64,000 nucleotides of DNA. It comes from Artemia franciscana. Taxonomy: Eukaryota > Arthropoda > Branchiopoda > Anostraca > Artemiidae. Made by a program: the position numbers and the translations under genes. This document shows, in pieces, positions 46,474 to 58,900 of the stretch. The notes beneath the pieces were generated by a model that saw only the letters and a program-made list of their open reading frames with translations, was not told where the DNA came from and searched no databases. Each line of letters starts with the position of its first letter. Position 1 is the first letter of the stretch. The stretch covers positions 31,213,298 through 31,277,297 of the forward strand of contig NC_088880.1 in assembly GCF_032884065.1 (NCBI RefSeq), in the 5' to 3' direction.

Positions 46474-46680
46474 TCCTCAACGCCTTACTCTTTACGCTAA
46501 AGATTAACTCTTTCTACTTTTTAATCTACTTTTCTACTTTTTTTAAAACAACAAAAAACTTCAGCGTAAAGAGCGGGGCTTTGAGGAGGGGACAGTCCCT
46601 TTCATATGGAGAATAATTTTTGTTTTTTTTAAGTTTGAATGTCAGTTCTTACTTTCAGTTTAAAAAAAAACTTGTTTTTT
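46474..46680. mobile_element. foldback element copy with hairpin
   Basis: Arm CCTCCTCAACGCCTTACTCT (46473-46492), then TTACGCTAAAG, faces CTTCAGCGTAAAGAGCGGGG then CTTTGAGGAGG (46559-46589), followed by TTTTTAAGTTTGAATGTCAG as the right flank of the foldback family. The left outer flank seen in other copies is missing. Confidence 0.7.
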
Positions 46681-47279
46681 TTATGTCAATATAAAACGAA
46701 GAAAAATTAACTTTAAATAACATCTTCTGTAAAATGTGTTTTTCAGGGAAAAGTGAACATTTCTATTAAACCAAAAATGATCAAAAATAGAATCACATGA
46801 TCTAGCAAGCGTAAAACTACCACAAATCAGCAATAATCAATAAACAAAACCAAAACGAACAGAAATTACAGTAAGTAATCGGTTCAACTCAAAACGAGCA
46901 GAAACATCAATAGGGCTCACAATCCCTATGCCTTTTCAAGTCCAGAACATAATTTGCATTTTGCTGAATTGTAATTGTTTTCATTTTTATAGCTTTAATA
47001 AACCAAAGTTATATGATTTTAAAGAATGAATATGACCATATGCATATTGAACCGACAATAAAAATTATTTTGAGTTTTTCCAGTAAAGCGCAAATTATGT
47101 TCTGGCCTTTCTAATTTTTCTGTGATTTTCTAAATGTTATTCTCTAAAATGTTACGTTCTCAGTCTTAGCCTTAATAGTAGCCTACTATTATCACAGTGG
47201 TTGCGGTGTTAACTGGAAATGTAGTTGAATGTTAGTGTTGCATTTTAAGTAATAGTAAGAGTATTAGCAGCAGTAGTAG
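46681..47279. other. gene-free DNA
   Basis: Weak similarity of 46680-46930, inverted, to the old dispersed repeat. No gene recognised. Short AGT/AGC-rich sequence appears at 47245-47280 at the 5' edge of the next element. Confidence 0.4.
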
Positions 47280-50200
47280 ACGGAGTTTAACATCGCCTGT
47301 AATTAAACAGCCAGTCCCAAGCCTGGAAAAAGGAGGAGGGTTCGGCGGTAGATTAGGAGCCTTCCTCTGGAAAAAGGATTTGCCATAGAGCCATCTAGTT
47401 TTGAGAGCCAACATGAAACTGAACATGCAACCTGCTGACGACTATGGACCGCCCCTGGACGCAATGACGACGAATTCGGACCGCCCTCAGATACGATTTT
47501 TGAAATTGAATTGTCCAATGAAACTTGGCTTTTGGAACGTGAGGACCATGGCCCAACTTTCAAAAACAGAACAAGTTGTTAAAGAGATGGACAGATATGG
47601 CCTCGTCATCCTTGCTCTGTTGGAAGTCCGTTTAAAAGGTGCAGACAGTCTAATCCTAGTAAAGGGATTCACAATCCTGCACAGTGGCACCGAAAAAAAG
47701 AGAGAAGCAGGTGTTGCCATAATGCTGTCCACATCTGCGTCCAGAGCTCTAATTAAACGGACACCCATAAATGAGAGGATCATCGAGGCACGGTTCAGAG
47801 GTTGACAAGCCAAACCAACAGTAGTTGCATGTTACACACCAACTAACGACGCGGATGATAGAACAAAAGAAGGTTTCTACAACACCCTACAAGCTGTCGC
47901 CAAAGATATCCCCAGCCATGATCTCGTTTGCTGTGATGGTGGCTTTAATGCTAAGGTGGGGAGCGACAAGTGCTACTGTCCTGAAGTTCTTGGCAGTCAA
48001 GGGCTTGGCAAATTCAACGAGAATGGATCACTGTTAGTTGACTTTGCTCTAACAAATGACTTCATCATTGGTGGAGCTCTTTTTCAACATAAAAACATCC
48101 ACAAATACTCATGGAACTCACCGGATGGTCGAGCCCATAATCAGATTGACCATATCCTGATAAACAAAAAGTGGAAGTTGGAACTCCAGGATGTTAGGGC
48201 CCACATAGGAGCTAATGTCACCTCAGACTATGTCTTGATGATTACAAAACTGTCCCTCAAGCTGAAATCCACAGAAAAGTCAGAATCCAAAGAAAAGCCC
48301 ACCTAAAATTCAGAATGATCTTTTCAAACGCAGCAGTTCGTGACACCTTTAGTATCCAGCTTACAAACAGGTTTGAGAGCTTGGCCCTAGATTTCAACAA
48401 TGATGGCACTTTGGAGTCATTCTGGAACACACTAAAAGATGCCTATAACCAGACAGCACTAGAAATGCTTGGACACAAAAGAAAGACCCAAAGATGAATG
48501 TTTATCTGATAAGACATAGATCCTCATTGAAGAGCGTCGGAAAATAAAACAACGTCTTCTAAACGGTGGATATGACTGCGACAAAGTTTCGAGAAATCAT
48601 TTATACCGACATCAAGACAAGCTAGTGAAGAAGAGCGCAAGGGGAGATAAACAGGACTTTCTAGAAGACAAGGCAGCTACGGCAGAAAAATCAGCCAAAT
48701 GTGGCGATTCCAAAGCTGTGTACAAAGTTACCAATGAAATCATCGGGAAACGCCGTAACCTAAACGGACCAGTTAAAGATAAAATGGCAAAATGGTCACA
48801 GCCCCCAATGAAATCTCTGAAGTTTGGGTCGTTTATTTTGAGAAAGTCCTCTACAGACCTAGTCCTTCGAACACAGCAGACATCCTCACAAGACCTTTTC
48901 TGGACCTTCAAATCAATACAGAAGAATCATCGACCGAAGAAAAAGCTCAAGCCGCTCGCAAGATGAAGAATGGTATAGCACCAGAACACGAGAAGATATC
49001 AGCAGAAATGATCGAAACCTCTTTAGGTGCTTGCATAACGGTTTGAATCGCATTCTTTGCATGCATCTGGCAATCAGAGAAAGTCCCTGAAAAATGAGAT
49101 AAAGCACACTCATCAAGCTTTTCAAGAAAGGAGATGCATCAAAGTGCAATAACTGGAGGGTAATCCGTCTCCTTTCTATCCTAGGGAAACTATTCTCACA
49201 GATAATCCTCCGCCGCATGCAAACAGCGCTAGATAAGCACTTGAGAGAAGAACAACATGGCTTCTACCCATCTCGCTCCTGGTCAGACCTTGTATGTGTC
49301 CTGCGCGTTGATTCAGGAATGTAACAAATGGAGGCAAAAAATGTACCTTGTCTTTGTGGATTTTGAAAAAGCCTTTGACTCAATTCACGGAGAGTCGGTG
49401 TGGTAAATCCTCCGACACTACGGCATCCAGATAAACTGGTATACCTGATCATTGCACTCTACAAAAACACGGAGTACTATATTCGGACCCATGACGGAAA
49501 TACAATGTGTTTCAGTATCATTTTTGGGGTCAAACAGGGATATGTCCTCTATCCCCTGCTTTTTGTCCTTATTATCGATTATGTGATCCGAGATTGCACA
49601 GGGTTTGGGATCCAAATATGCTATAATAAACGAATAGCTGATCTTGATTTCGCCGACGACATCACCCTGATTGAGGCAAACAGGGAAAGGCTCCAGGAGC
49701 TTTTCGATGCCATACGAGAGAAAGCAAGTCTTTTGGGACTGAAGATTAGTTCTGACAAGACAAAAAGCATGGCGACGAGCAACTCACCACTTGGCATAAA
49801 GTGCAGAGACAATTCAGTAGAGCAGATAGTGGAATTTAGATACCTCGGAAGTACTGTCGAGCGAACTGGGCCAAGCGAAAAGGAGGTACAGTCTAGGATT
49901 GGACAACCTAGTGGAGTTTTTAATCAACTAAAGCAAGTTTGGCGATCGAAAAGTACTCCCTGAAACTGAAATTGAGGCTATTCAATAGTAACGTCTTCTC
50001 TACCCTCCTCTTTATCTGTGAATGCAGGAAACTGAATAAACAGCAAGAAAAGAGGATTCTCGCTTTTAAGAACAATTGTCTTCCCAGGACACTGAATATT
50101 AATTGGAGGGACCACATAGCTAACCAGACAGTTCGCTCTATCACGCATCAGCCCCTGGTAACAGATTTCATACACCAACGAAGATGGCGCCACTTGGGAT

Positions 50201-50450
50201 ATATTATCTGTATGGCGGAAGACAGACTCCCCAGAACGGTACTCGACTGGAAACCAGAGGGAACCCAAAGAAAAGGAAAGGCAAAAAATGCACTTCTTCC
50301 TACATACTAACGGAACCTGAAGTTTATCAGTTCGACACTCCAACCCCAATGGAAAGACGTATGGGCAGCAGCACATATGAAGAATGATTGGCGGCTCTTT
50401 CTGGATGTCCTGGATGCCTCTGGCGGCACAGGAGGAATTAAGGTCTAAGG
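47280..50450 (+). pseudogene. RTE-like non-LTR retrotransposon, near full length, broken
   Basis: The endonuclease starts KLGFWNVRTMAQLSKTEQVV (N at the catalytic WNVR site) and LALLEVRLKGADS (E present) at 47515-47650. Then come VVACYTPTNDADDRTKEGFY in a second frame and VCCDGGFNAKVGSDKC, where a normal GDFN is GGFN. It ends NQIDHILINKKW and TSDYVLM, where the usual catalytic H of SDH is Y. The nuclease is therefore probably dead. A linker follows (48315-49046), including KKMKNGIAPEHEKISAEMIE-like RT entry at 48960. RT motif A is VFVDFEKAFDSIH (49350), motif B FGVKQGYVLYPLLF and the catalytic box LDFADDITLIEA (FADD at 49649-49660). The thumb and C-terminus end in RRWRHLGYIICMAEDRLPR (about 50180-50250). 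At least seven frame breaks are present. Its 3' half matches 19934-20985. It is followed by AAGGTCTAAGGTAAGTAGCA and a trinucleotide run. Confidence 0.85.
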
Positions 50451-50560
50451 TAAGTAGCAGCAGTATTAATAGCAGTAGTAGCATATATATCTTGCCTTTT
50501 GATCAGGTGAACATCCCTTTCATGATGCCCCAGAAGTTTCACCTTGGCAGGGTAACCTCC
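50451..50560 (+). repeat. RTE-like 3' tail: trinucleotide run plus conserved block
   Basis: (AGC/AGT)n-like bases at 50452-50483 then ATATATATCTTGCCTTTTGA and TCAGGTGAACATCCCTTTCA. This is the module repeated at 24090, 36075, 53455 and 53745. Its position right after the element's stop codon explains those solo copies as 3' ends. Confidence 0.65.
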
Positions 50561-50702
50561 TTGTTTACGCCCATTTCATGTGAATACTCTAGGCCTAACA
50601 ATTTCTTGTAATTGAAGGAGTAGTTCGAGTATCAGTAGTAGTACAGTATTAGTAGTTTAAGCAGTGATAGTAGTGTTAATAGTGACATGACTTATGTATG
50701 TC
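50561..50702. other. AGT-rich spacer
   Basis: Second AGT-rich patch (50625-50680) between two retroelements facing each other tail to tail. Confidence 0.4.
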
Positions 50703-53390
50703 ATATAATAATAATAATAATTTATTCCAGAAAAAGCCCATGGACCATAGGAAATTTACATAACAAAAACAAAAAACAAATTATCTAAAATAAATTAATA
50801 CTATTTAAAGAAAACGCTCACGATGTGCCGCTGCAATCCTTACAAATCTTGCTATCCTTTTAATACTCAGGGAATCTGTCTCTTTCATTGTATCTACCAT
50901 CCATATCTCATTAAGTTTTTCTTTACCATACATCTCTTGCTTCCGTTCATTCAATTCAACACATTCACACAAAAAATGTATCAAACTTTCATCCTGAGAT
51001 CCACACATAGGACAAGCAATAGGTTATGCCTTCTCCCCTTTTCTCCCTTGATACTTTCTTTTCTCACCAATCAAAAATCCATTTCCCCTCCAATCCTAAT
51101 AAGCCTTCAAATCCTTTCTACTTAACCCGACCTTCAAAAATACCTCCTCCCCCAACTACCCTTTATCTGTGGATAAAATTTTAACGACCCTGAACGATCC
51201 AGACTTGCCCACCATATCTGGATTTCTTGGTTCTTCAACCTCTTTTGTACCTCCCTTGTTATTACTTCCTCCATACCCATAATCCCCTTTCCTTCATTCA
51301 ACCATTCCCCTAATCCACACTTATCAAAGGTAGCCTTAATCTCCGCTGGCCACCCTGCTTTAATTTTCTGTCTCAACGCCTCTAGTTGTGCTGCCTTTGC
51401 AACCGTAAATCTCTGCATACCCAGTATCCTAACCCAATATCTCACCATGGTCACTAGCCTCATAAATCGCAGCGATGCAAACCCGCAATCCCCCTGGATT
51501 ACCAAATTACTAAACGAATCCCCTAGTCCTAACATCCTCTTATAAAATCTCATCATAACCATCTCAAGTTTCGGACCTTTCCGATAGCCCCAGACCTCTG
51601 CTCCATAATGCATCGCCGTCACTATCTTACTTGTCCAAATCCTCTTATGTACTCTGACATTTCTAGCCCGTCTAAGACTACTCTTCGTTATTTCACCGCT
51701 AATATACCTCCCTCTTGCGTTCGCTAGATCCAGATGCCCACTGAATTTCCCATTGCTAGTAAACTTTACCCCAAGATAAACAAATTCATTTTTCACTGGT
51801 ATAGTTTCACCTTTAAAGGAAAAATTCACATGTTCACTTTTCATGGCTTTACGACCATCACCACTGTCTTTGATGTGTTCAAGATTAACTTCTTCTCTTC
51901 CAAACAAACCTCCGTAATCTCTAATAATAGTGGCAGTTTCTCCTTTGATTTAGCCAGGAATACGATGTCATCAGCAAATAGTAGTAAGCACAGTTTAAGC
52001 AAATCTATCGATATCATTGGTGCATTGCTCTTAACGAAAAACTCATGGGGATCATTTAAATAAAGGCTAAACAATTTCGGTGATAGCACACATCCCTGCT
52101 TTAGTCCCAATAAAGATAGCACTGGAGTTGAGCACTTTCCCGCCACTCTCACCACTAACTTCACGCACTCATACATTTCGCACAGCAACAATACAAAATA
52201 GTGAGGCAGTCCTAAAGATAACAGGTTTAACATCAACAGGTGCCTATCCACATTATCATATGCTCCTTTAGGTCTAAAAAAGCTGCAAATAACCTTCCCC
52301 CTTTTTCTTTCCTATACTTCTCTACCAAAATTCTCAAAGCAAAAATATGATCTATTGCACTATGGTTTTTTCTAAACCCTACCTGGAAAGGGGATAACAG
52401 TTCCTTTTCATCCAACCACTTCCCTAATCTTGATTCTATAACCTTTTAAAAAATCTTACTCATCACATTTCCCAAACTAATTATTCTATAATTATTATGG
52501 TCCTACCTATTACCTTTTTTAAAATTGGTATTACTACTGACAAATTCCCCTGATCAGGCCATTTCCTTTTTTCAGTCACAAAACTGAAAACTGCTGCTAA
52601 AACTGGTACTAGAACTGTTTTCCTTATTTTCCAAATCTTTGCTGGTATTCCATCCACCCCCGGCGCTGAAGATCCCTTCATTATTTGTAGGCTTGCCCAT
52701 AGTTCCTCTACCTTGATCGGTCCTAAAAAGCCTTAAACCTCTTGTTTTAAGAGGAAACCATTCTGCTCCCATAACTCCTTTACTAAACTTCCTATACAGT
52801 CTCCATATTGCTCCCTTTTGCTAGTGTCCTACTCCAGGTATAATGTCCACGACTCAGCTGGAGGTATTTATTGGTCGTTGGCCTTGAATTCCCGCCTTAC
52901 CTCTCTCCACAACTGTTTTGGGTCTTTTGACAAGTATTCCTCACTGATCTTTGTGCCCATAATCTCTTCTACTTGTTTTTTCTCTTTTTTATTAGCATCT
53001 TGTAGATCTTTCTCTCTGCTCGGTACTCCGATAGTTTTTTTTTTTATTTCCTGGTCATTTAGGGTTCCTTTCACTTTCCTGAGAAGTTGAATAAGGTTTA
53101 CTTTCAACCTCCGATAATCCTCATCAAAGAATTTGTTTGTATTTCTCACCATCTCCTTCTTATTTGATACTCCACTGCATTTCTGATATACGTCCTCTGC
53201 TATTTCTTCCACGGCTTCTTTTAATTTCTCTTCTCCCAGTATATATATATGCATGATGCATATATGACCCATTTGTAAATTGATCTTCCCCTTTAAGTAT
53301 TCTCTGAAAGTTCTAATTTGATACTTGATTCCGTTCTTGAGATACGCCCCTTTGACAATTTGAATGCACATAGTATGTTTCTATTTTGTT
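50703..53390 (-). pseudogene. non-LTR retrotransposon E, RT and zinc C-terminus
   Basis: On the minus strand, a basic Lys/Glu-rich linker at 53371-52868 precedes the RT. The RT starts SSAPGVDGIPAKIWKI (52660) and VVIPILKK, then QVGFRKNHSAIDHIFALR (52370), FAAFLDLK (motif A, 52275, then a frameshift), GLKQGCVLSPKLFSLYLN (52100) and the catalytic LLFADDIVFLAKSKE (51990-51950). A long C-terminal part is open at 51907-51134. The end holds CGSQDESLIHFLCECVELNE (51005), a CxxC...H...C-like zinc motif common at the ends of such proteins. The 3' end has AATAAATTATTATTATTATA at 50705-50724, a simple-repeat tail. The endonuclease is absent, so it is 5'-truncated at about 53390. Several frameshifts exist. 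Clade not resolved. Confidence 0.85.
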
Positions 53391-53454
53391 CAAACTGCCC
53401 CTTAGGATTCTGTCAAATTTTCAACTTCATATGCTTAGCCTTAATTGTGCTAGT
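53391..53454. other. spacer
   Basis: Short unassigned spacer at the 5' end of the truncated element E. Confidence 0.3.
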
Positions 53455-53990
53455 ATCATAGTAGTACTGGCGGTAGTAGGAACAGTAGTTGCAGTAATTG
53501 CGCATTATTATTGGTAGTAGTAACAATAGTAGCAGCAGTATTAATATCAGTATTAATATTTTGCCTTTTTGTCAACTGAATATTCCAATCGTGATAACCT
53601 GAAATTTCCTCTTGATTCGATAAATTATTCTTAGAATGTTGCTCATATGCCAGTATCAGCAATCTGTATGTGCATAATATCCTATGATTTAATTCAACGT
53701 TTCCTCGTATGTTTATTTCAATATCCCCAACCTTAGTAGAACCCGCAACAAAAGTAGTAGCGTTAGTGACAGTAGTGGTAGCAGGAGTGGCAGTGATGGT
53801 AGCAATAGATGCAGCAGCAGCAGTAGTAGTAATAGCGTGCCAATGTTTCCTTTTGGTCAATTGATCAACTCCCTAGTCAATTCTAGAAAATTTAGAAGTA
53901 ATATATTCAGTCATTCCTGAGTTACGCCCTTTCAACAACCAATGTACAGATAATATGCTTGAATTTCGTTCAACATCCCCCCAATATTCC
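53455..53990 (+). repeat. two tandem trinucleotide-tail modules (copies 3 and 4)
   Basis: First module: AGT/AGC-rich run 53455-53550 then AATATTTTGCCTTTTTGTCA and ATATTCCAATCGTGATAACC. Second: run 53745-53840 then GCGTGCCAATGTTTCCTTTT and GGTCAATTGATCAACTCCCT, then GAGTTACGCCCTTTCAACAA. The Ala/Thr-type frames over these runs are by-products of the triplet repeats. Confidence 0.6.
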
Positions 53991-55189
53991 ATTAAGATTC
54001 ACCTTAATGCCCTTCGTATTTTGGGAATTAGTAGTCAAACATGCATATCTTTCCTCATTAACATGTGCTGTCTGTAAAAAATGAACAAAATGCCTAAATT
54101 AAAGCCCTTACTCTCGGGCCTCGAGGGGGAAGGGTGATATCCCCAAATACATAATTATTCAACCATTCAACAATGCTGAAAAAAAGATGTCTCAAAACTT
54201 TGTTTGGCTATTTGTTTTTGGGAAATAAATGGCTTGGGGGGGGGTCTGGTTGCTATCAAATCACTTTTGGCTCCTAAAAAGGGCACTATAACTTCAAATT
54301 TCAAACCATATGAGTTCTATCTGAAATTTATGCGATGAAAATTTTCATAAGAAACTCACATGCCCCCACGACATAACTTACAACCCTTTTCCAGAGCTAG
54401 GGGGCTTTGCCAACCCTATAGGCATTGTTATTTGTTCTTCGGACTATTTAATTTTAAAATGGATATATCATAATTTCATTCGAACTGTTTCATGAGAAAA
54501 AGGGTAGTTAGGGGGAGGGCATAGTTGACATCCATCATATTTGACTGTGATAGAGGAACTAGAACTTCCAATGTTCAACCAAATTTGACTCCTCTAAAGC
54601 TTATGCAGTCATCCCTTTAATAAATTTCGATCAGTTGCATTTTGAGACAATACGACGTGTGTGTGTGTTGGGGGGGGGGGTAGCTGTGCTCCAATTACTG
54701 TTACGCTTCAAAAAGGCACTAGAAATTCTGATTACCAGTCCAATGAGCCACCTCCGAAGTTTATACGACCACCTTTTTAATAAAATAAAATCTTATGTGC
54801 CCCGGGGCAAAACATACAACCCATTCCCTGAGGGCTGATGGGTAGGGGTCATCCTCAAAAGCATAATTTTTTGGAACTTTAACTACACTTCAAAAAAAAT
54901 AGATATCTAAAAGTTTTATTTGGATGTGTTAGGGGAAATGATGGGCATTGGGAATTGGCTACCCTACAATAACCTTTGAATATTAAAAAGGGCTCCAGCT
55001 CTTTCAATTTATAATCGAACAAGTATTTTTTAAAGTTTCTACGACAACTGTTTTTATACGAAGTGCCGTGGACTAAAACAAACAAACAAACAAAAACAAA
55101 TAAAAATAAATATTACATTGTGGTAACATTGTTCTTTATTTAGGCATTGTCATTACGCTGCCTATGATGGAATTGAAGGGGAGGGCGGG
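53991..55189. other. gene-free DNA made of old repeat copies
   Basis: Diverged tandem pieces at about 54220, 54510, 54680 and 54950, each with a G-rich spot, then AATCACTTTTGGCTCC-like sequence, then AAAAAGGGCACTA, then a motif ending TTT(A/C)TACGA. Same old family as 22600 and 37430. A GT run with G10 at 54657-54680 and an (ACAA)n tract at 55077-55095 are simple repeats. Confidence 0.5.
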
Positions 55190-55910
55190 TAAAATTTAAG
55201 CTCGAAAATGTGAGTTACAGAAGAATCGAAGAGTATTTTGGCCCCAAACTTCGGAAGAGCCCCAGCCCAAGAGGCAATTTAGAGAGTTGCTTTTGAAAAC
55301 TACTGCATCTTAACATCTAGAATATACTGGTTAAAATTTAACTAAGAGGAACTTAAAAATTTAAATTTATATAGGTTAAAAATGGAAGGAAAAGTCTCAG
55401 CTAAAGAAGAATTAAACAGCATGTTGGGTCCAATTTTCCAAAGATCCCATGCCTTAGAGAGGGTTATAGAGACTCTCCGTTTAAAAATAAGACCGATTCT
55501 TAAAATACTAAAAACAGTTGGGTAAAATTTGAAAAATAGAAAGATTAAAATAGTTGCTATAGGGTACGATATAAGCCAAAAAATGTGAGTTGAAAAACAG
55601 CGATTGAAGGTTATAATAGCTCCAAATCTCCGGAAAGATTTGGCCCAAGATGGAAATATAGAAACTTTCCCTTAAAAAAGACCAAATCTCAAAATACAAA
55701 AAATAATTGATTAAAATTCAATAAAATGGTAATAGAAAGCATTAAATATCTTTATATAGGGTAAAATGTAAGCTATAAAATATGAGTTAAAAAGAACTGA
55801 ATGGTACGATGGCCCCAAACATCAGAACAGCCCAGGCTCAAGCGAGGGATATAGAGAGTTCCCCTTTAAAAACCATAAAATAATCTGTTAAAAGACCAAG
55901 CAAACAGAGA
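55190..55910. repeat. diverged tandem array, about 185-205 bp units, four copies
   Basis: Four successive units start near 55190, 55375, 55560 and 55765. Each has, in order, TAGGGTAAAATGTAAGCTAT-like, then ATGTGAGTTA, then a purine-rich GAATCGAAG-like piece, then GGCCCCAAAC, then CCCAGCCCAAG-like, then GAGAGTT(T/C)CCCTTTAAAA, then an AT-rich stretch. Identity between units is low, so the array is old. It directly abuts the satellite. Confidence 0.65.
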
Positions 55911-58900
55911 CACCATGAAAAGCGGCCCTGGATGCAATTGTGTCGAACAAGTAAGGTTTAGAGTGAAGAGGGTGTTTATGACATGCCAAGATTGACACCC
56001 TGGAAAGCGACCCAGGATGCAATTTTGCCAAAAAAGTAAGATTGAAACTGAAAAGGGATCTTACGCCGTGTAGAGAGTAGCGCCTTGAAAAGTGGCCCAG
56101 AATGTATCTTGCCGAAAAAGTAAGGTTGAGAGTGAAAAAGGAGTTTACACCATGTAGAGAGTAGCCCCTTGATAAGCGGCCCAGAATGCAATCTTGCGGA
56201 GAAAGTAAGGTTGAGAGTGAAAAAGGAGTTTACACCGTGTAGAGAGTAGCACCTAGATAAGTGGCCCAGAATACAATCTTGCCGAAAAAGTAAGGTTGAG
56301 AGTGAAAAAGGAGTTTACACCATGTAGAGAGTAGCACCTTGATAAGTGGCCCAGAATGCAATCTTACCGAAAAAGTAAGATAGAGAGTGAAAAGGGATTC
56401 TACGCCATGTAGAGAGTAAGCCCCTTGATAAGTGGCCCAGAATGCAATCTTGCCGAAAAAGTAAGGTTGAGAGTGAAAAAGGAGTTTACACCATGTAGAG
56501 AGTAGCCCCTTGATAAGCGGCCCAGAATGCAATCTTGCGGAGAAAGTAAGGTTGAGATTGAAAAAGGAGTTTACACCGTGTAGAGAGTAGCACCTTGATA
56601 AGTGGCCCAGAATGCAATCTTGCCGAAAAAGTAAGGTTGAGAGTGAAAAAGGAGTTTACACCATGTAGAGAGTAGCCCCTTGATAAGCGGCCCAGAATGC
56701 AATCTTGCGGAGAAAGTAAGGTTGAGAGTGAAAAAGGAGTTTACACCGTGTAGAGAGTAGCACCTTGATAAGTGGCCCAGAATGCAATCTTGCCGAAAAA
56801 GTAAGGTTGAGAGTGAAAAAGGAGTTTACACCATGTAGAGAGTAGCACCTTGATAAGTGGCCCAGAATGCAATTTTACCGAAAAAGTAAGATAGAGAGTG
56901 AAAAGGGATTCTACACCATGTAGAGAGTAGCCCCATGGAAAGTAGCCCAGAATTCAATCTTGCCGAAAAAGTAAGGTTGAGAGTGAAAAAGGAGTTTACA
57001 CCATGTAGAGAGTAGCCCCTTGATAAGCGGCCCAGAATGCAATCTTGCGGAGAAAGTAAGGTTGAGAGTGAAAAAGGAGTTTACACCGTGTAGAGAGTAG
57101 CACCTAGATAAGTGGCCCAGAATGCAATCTTGCCGAAAAAGTAAGGTTGAGAGTGAAAAAGGAGTTTACACCATGTAGAGAGTAGCACCTTGATAAGTGG
57201 CCCAGAATGCAATCTTACCGAAAAAGTAAGATAGAGAGTGAAAAGGGATTCTACGCCATGTAGAGAGTAGCCCCTTGATAAGTGGCCCAGAATGCAATCT
57301 TGCCGAAAAAGTAAGGTTGAGAGTGAAAAAGGAGTTTACACCATGTAGAGAGTAGCCCCTTGATAAGCGGCCCAGAATGAAATCTTGCGGAGAAAGTAAG
57401 GTTGAGAGTGAAAAAGGAGTTTACACCGTGTAGACAGTAGCACCTTGATAAGTGGCCCAGAATGCAATCTTGCCGAAAAAGTAAGGTTGAGTGTGAAAAA
57501 GGAGTTTACACCATGTAGAGAGTAGCCCCTTGATAAGCGGCCCAGAATGCAATCTTGCGGAGAAAGTAAGGTTGAGAGTGAAAAAGGAGTTTACACCGTG
57601 TAGAGAGTAGCACCTTGATAAGTGGCCCAGAATGCAATCTTGCCGAAAAAGTAAGATTGAGAGTGAAAAGGGATCTTACGCCATGTAGAGGGTAGCCCCT
57701 TGATAAGTGGCCCAGAATACAATCTTGCCGAAAAAGTAAGGTTGAGAGTGAAAAAGGAGTTTACACTATGTAGAGAGTAGGACCTTGATAAGTGGCCCAG
57801 AATGCAATCTTGCCGAAAAAGTAAGATTGAAACTGAAAAGGGATCTTACGCCGTGTAGAGTTTAGCGCCTTGAAAAGTGGCCCAGAATGTATCTTGCCGA
57901 AAAAGTAAGGTTGAGAGTGAAAAAGGAGTTTACACCATGTAGAGAGTAGCCCCATGATAAGCGGCCCAGAATGCAATCTTGCGGAGAAAGTAAGGTTGAG
58001 AGTGAAAAAGGAGTTTACACCGTGTAGAGAGTAGCACCTAGATAAGTGGCCCAGAATGCAATCTTGCCGAAAAAGTAAGGTTGAGAGTGAAAAAGGAGTT
58101 TACACCATGTAGAGAGTAGCACCTTGATAAGTGGCCCAGAATGCAATCTTACCGAAAAAGTAAGATAGAGAGTGAAAAGGGATTCTACGCCATGTAGAGA
58201 GTAGCCCCTTGATAAGTGGCCCAGAATGCAATCTTGCCGAAAAAGTAAGGTTGAGAGTGAAAAAGGAGTTTACACCATGTAGAGAGTAGCCCCTTGATAA
58301 GCGGCCCAGAATGCAATCTTGCGGAGAAAGTAAGGTTGAGAGTGAAAAAGGAGTTTACACCGTGTAGAGAGTAGCACCTTGATAAGTGGCCCAGAATGCA
58401 ATCTTGCCGAAAAAGTAAGGTTGAGAGTGAAAAAGGAGTTTACACCATGTAGAGAGTAGCCCCTTGATAAGCGGCCCAGAATGCAATCTTGCGGAGAAAG
58501 TAAGGTTGAGAGTGAAAAAGGAGTTTACACCGTGTAGAGAGTAGCACCTTGATAAGTGGCCCAGAATGCAATCTTGCCGAAAAAGTAAGATTGAGAGTGA
58601 AAAGGGATCTTACGCCATGTAGAGAGTAGCCCCTTGATAAGTGGCCCAGAATACAATCTTGCCGAAAAAGTAAGGTTGAGAGTGAAAAAGGAGTTTACAC
58701 CATGTAGAGAGTAGCACCTTGATAAGTGGCCCAGAATGCAATTTTACCGAAAAAGTAAGATAGAGAGTGAAAAGGGATTCTACACCATGTAGAGAGTAGC
58801 CCCATGGAAAGTAGCCCAGAATTCAATCTTGCCGAAAAAGTAAGGTTGAGAGTGAAAAAGGAGTTTACACCATGTAGAGAGTAGCCCCTTGATAAGCGGC

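Noticed and set aside
53456..53860. Thr/Ala-rich 134-codon minus-strand frame
   Set aside because: It is a translation of AGT/AGC triplet runs in two tandem tail modules.
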